NCBI GenBank assembly: GCA_963693285.1
Contig: OY848927.1
Coordinates: forward strand, 2,420,501-2,484,500
Reading direction: 5' to 3'
DNA: 64,000 nt
Source of the DNA: Xestospongia muta
Taxonomy: Eukaryota; Porifera; Demospongiae; Haplosclerida; Petrosiidae
The translations under genes and the position numbers were made by a program. Every line of letters starts with the position of its first letter. The first letter of the stretch is position 1. Below, piece by piece: positions 63,903 through 64,000 of this stretch. Below the pieces are notes generated by a model. It was not told the origin of the DNA. It made no database searches and saw only the letters and a program-made list of their open reading frames with translations.

Positions 63903-64000
63903 ACTTTTTGAATTTCTTCCAAATTGTAAAAAAGGTTAACTGTACATGATATGTTAGTTTTGTTTTGGAATATTTTGGCATTGAATTGTTGAGGGTCTCT

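Overview
This window looks like animal nuclear DNA, most likely from a demosponge. It is AT-rich, and its genes are cut by many very short introns (often 45-60 bp) with GT-AG ends. The strongest taxonomic sign is a silicatein-type papain-family gene: its nucleophile position is Ser in a CGCSYAF context, followed by the YGNHGC stretch typical of silicateins. Genus cannot be fixed from sequence alone; a haplosclerid such as Amphimedon is only a guess. A 200-base assembly gap lies at 43874-44073.

Layout. (1) 1-37300 is a tandem segmental duplication of one block: acid sphingomyelinase (SMPD1 type, + strand), a cluster of small zinc-ribbon genes (- strand), an aspartylglucosaminidase-like gene (- strand) and a silicatein (- strand). 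Unit 1 runs from the left edge to about 19555, unit 2 from about 19980 to 37268. In unit 1 the zinc-ribbon cluster was itself duplicated by about 4.8 kb, giving seven intact genes, one truncated gene and two pseudogenes. In unit 2 the cluster has collapsed to four broken copies, while the AGA-like gene has doubled to two intact-looking copies. Unit 1 keeps only the last three silicatein exons; unit 2 keeps a complete gene. (2) 37511-41080 holds a second papain-like gene with Cys at the nucleophile position but Gln in place of the catalytic His; its exons 2-7 are repeated in an almost identical 1652-bp tandem copy. (3) 42301-48986 is a multi-exon + strand gene with a C1 zinc finger, a VPS9 Rab-GEF domain and a C-terminus resembling peptidoglycan-binding-type repeats. 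(4) 49460-51322 is a membrane protein with an IgGFc-binding-type ectodomain, whose apparent start codon is followed at once by a stop. (5) About 51700-64000 is a nested graveyard of transposable elements: Ty3/gypsy fragments, a Penelope-like element, a hAT element with intact 8-bp target duplications inside a different hAT-like gene, a THAP-DDE transposase beside a SWIM-YqaJ-PHD gene, and a DIRS-like retroelement.

How the genes relate. SMPD1, AGA and papain-like proteases are lysosomal hydrolase families, and silicateins arose from the cathepsin L group, so the duplicated block joins lysosome-type enzymes to a biosilica-type gene. The zinc-ribbon proteins combine 3CxxC-type ribbons like those of ZAR1 and of SHFL (Shiftless). 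Several have a TGACTCAGCA or TGAGTCAGC site at a fixed distance upstream, suggesting shared bZIP (AP-1/NF-E2/Maf-like) control. No tRNA, rRNA or CRISPR array was seen.
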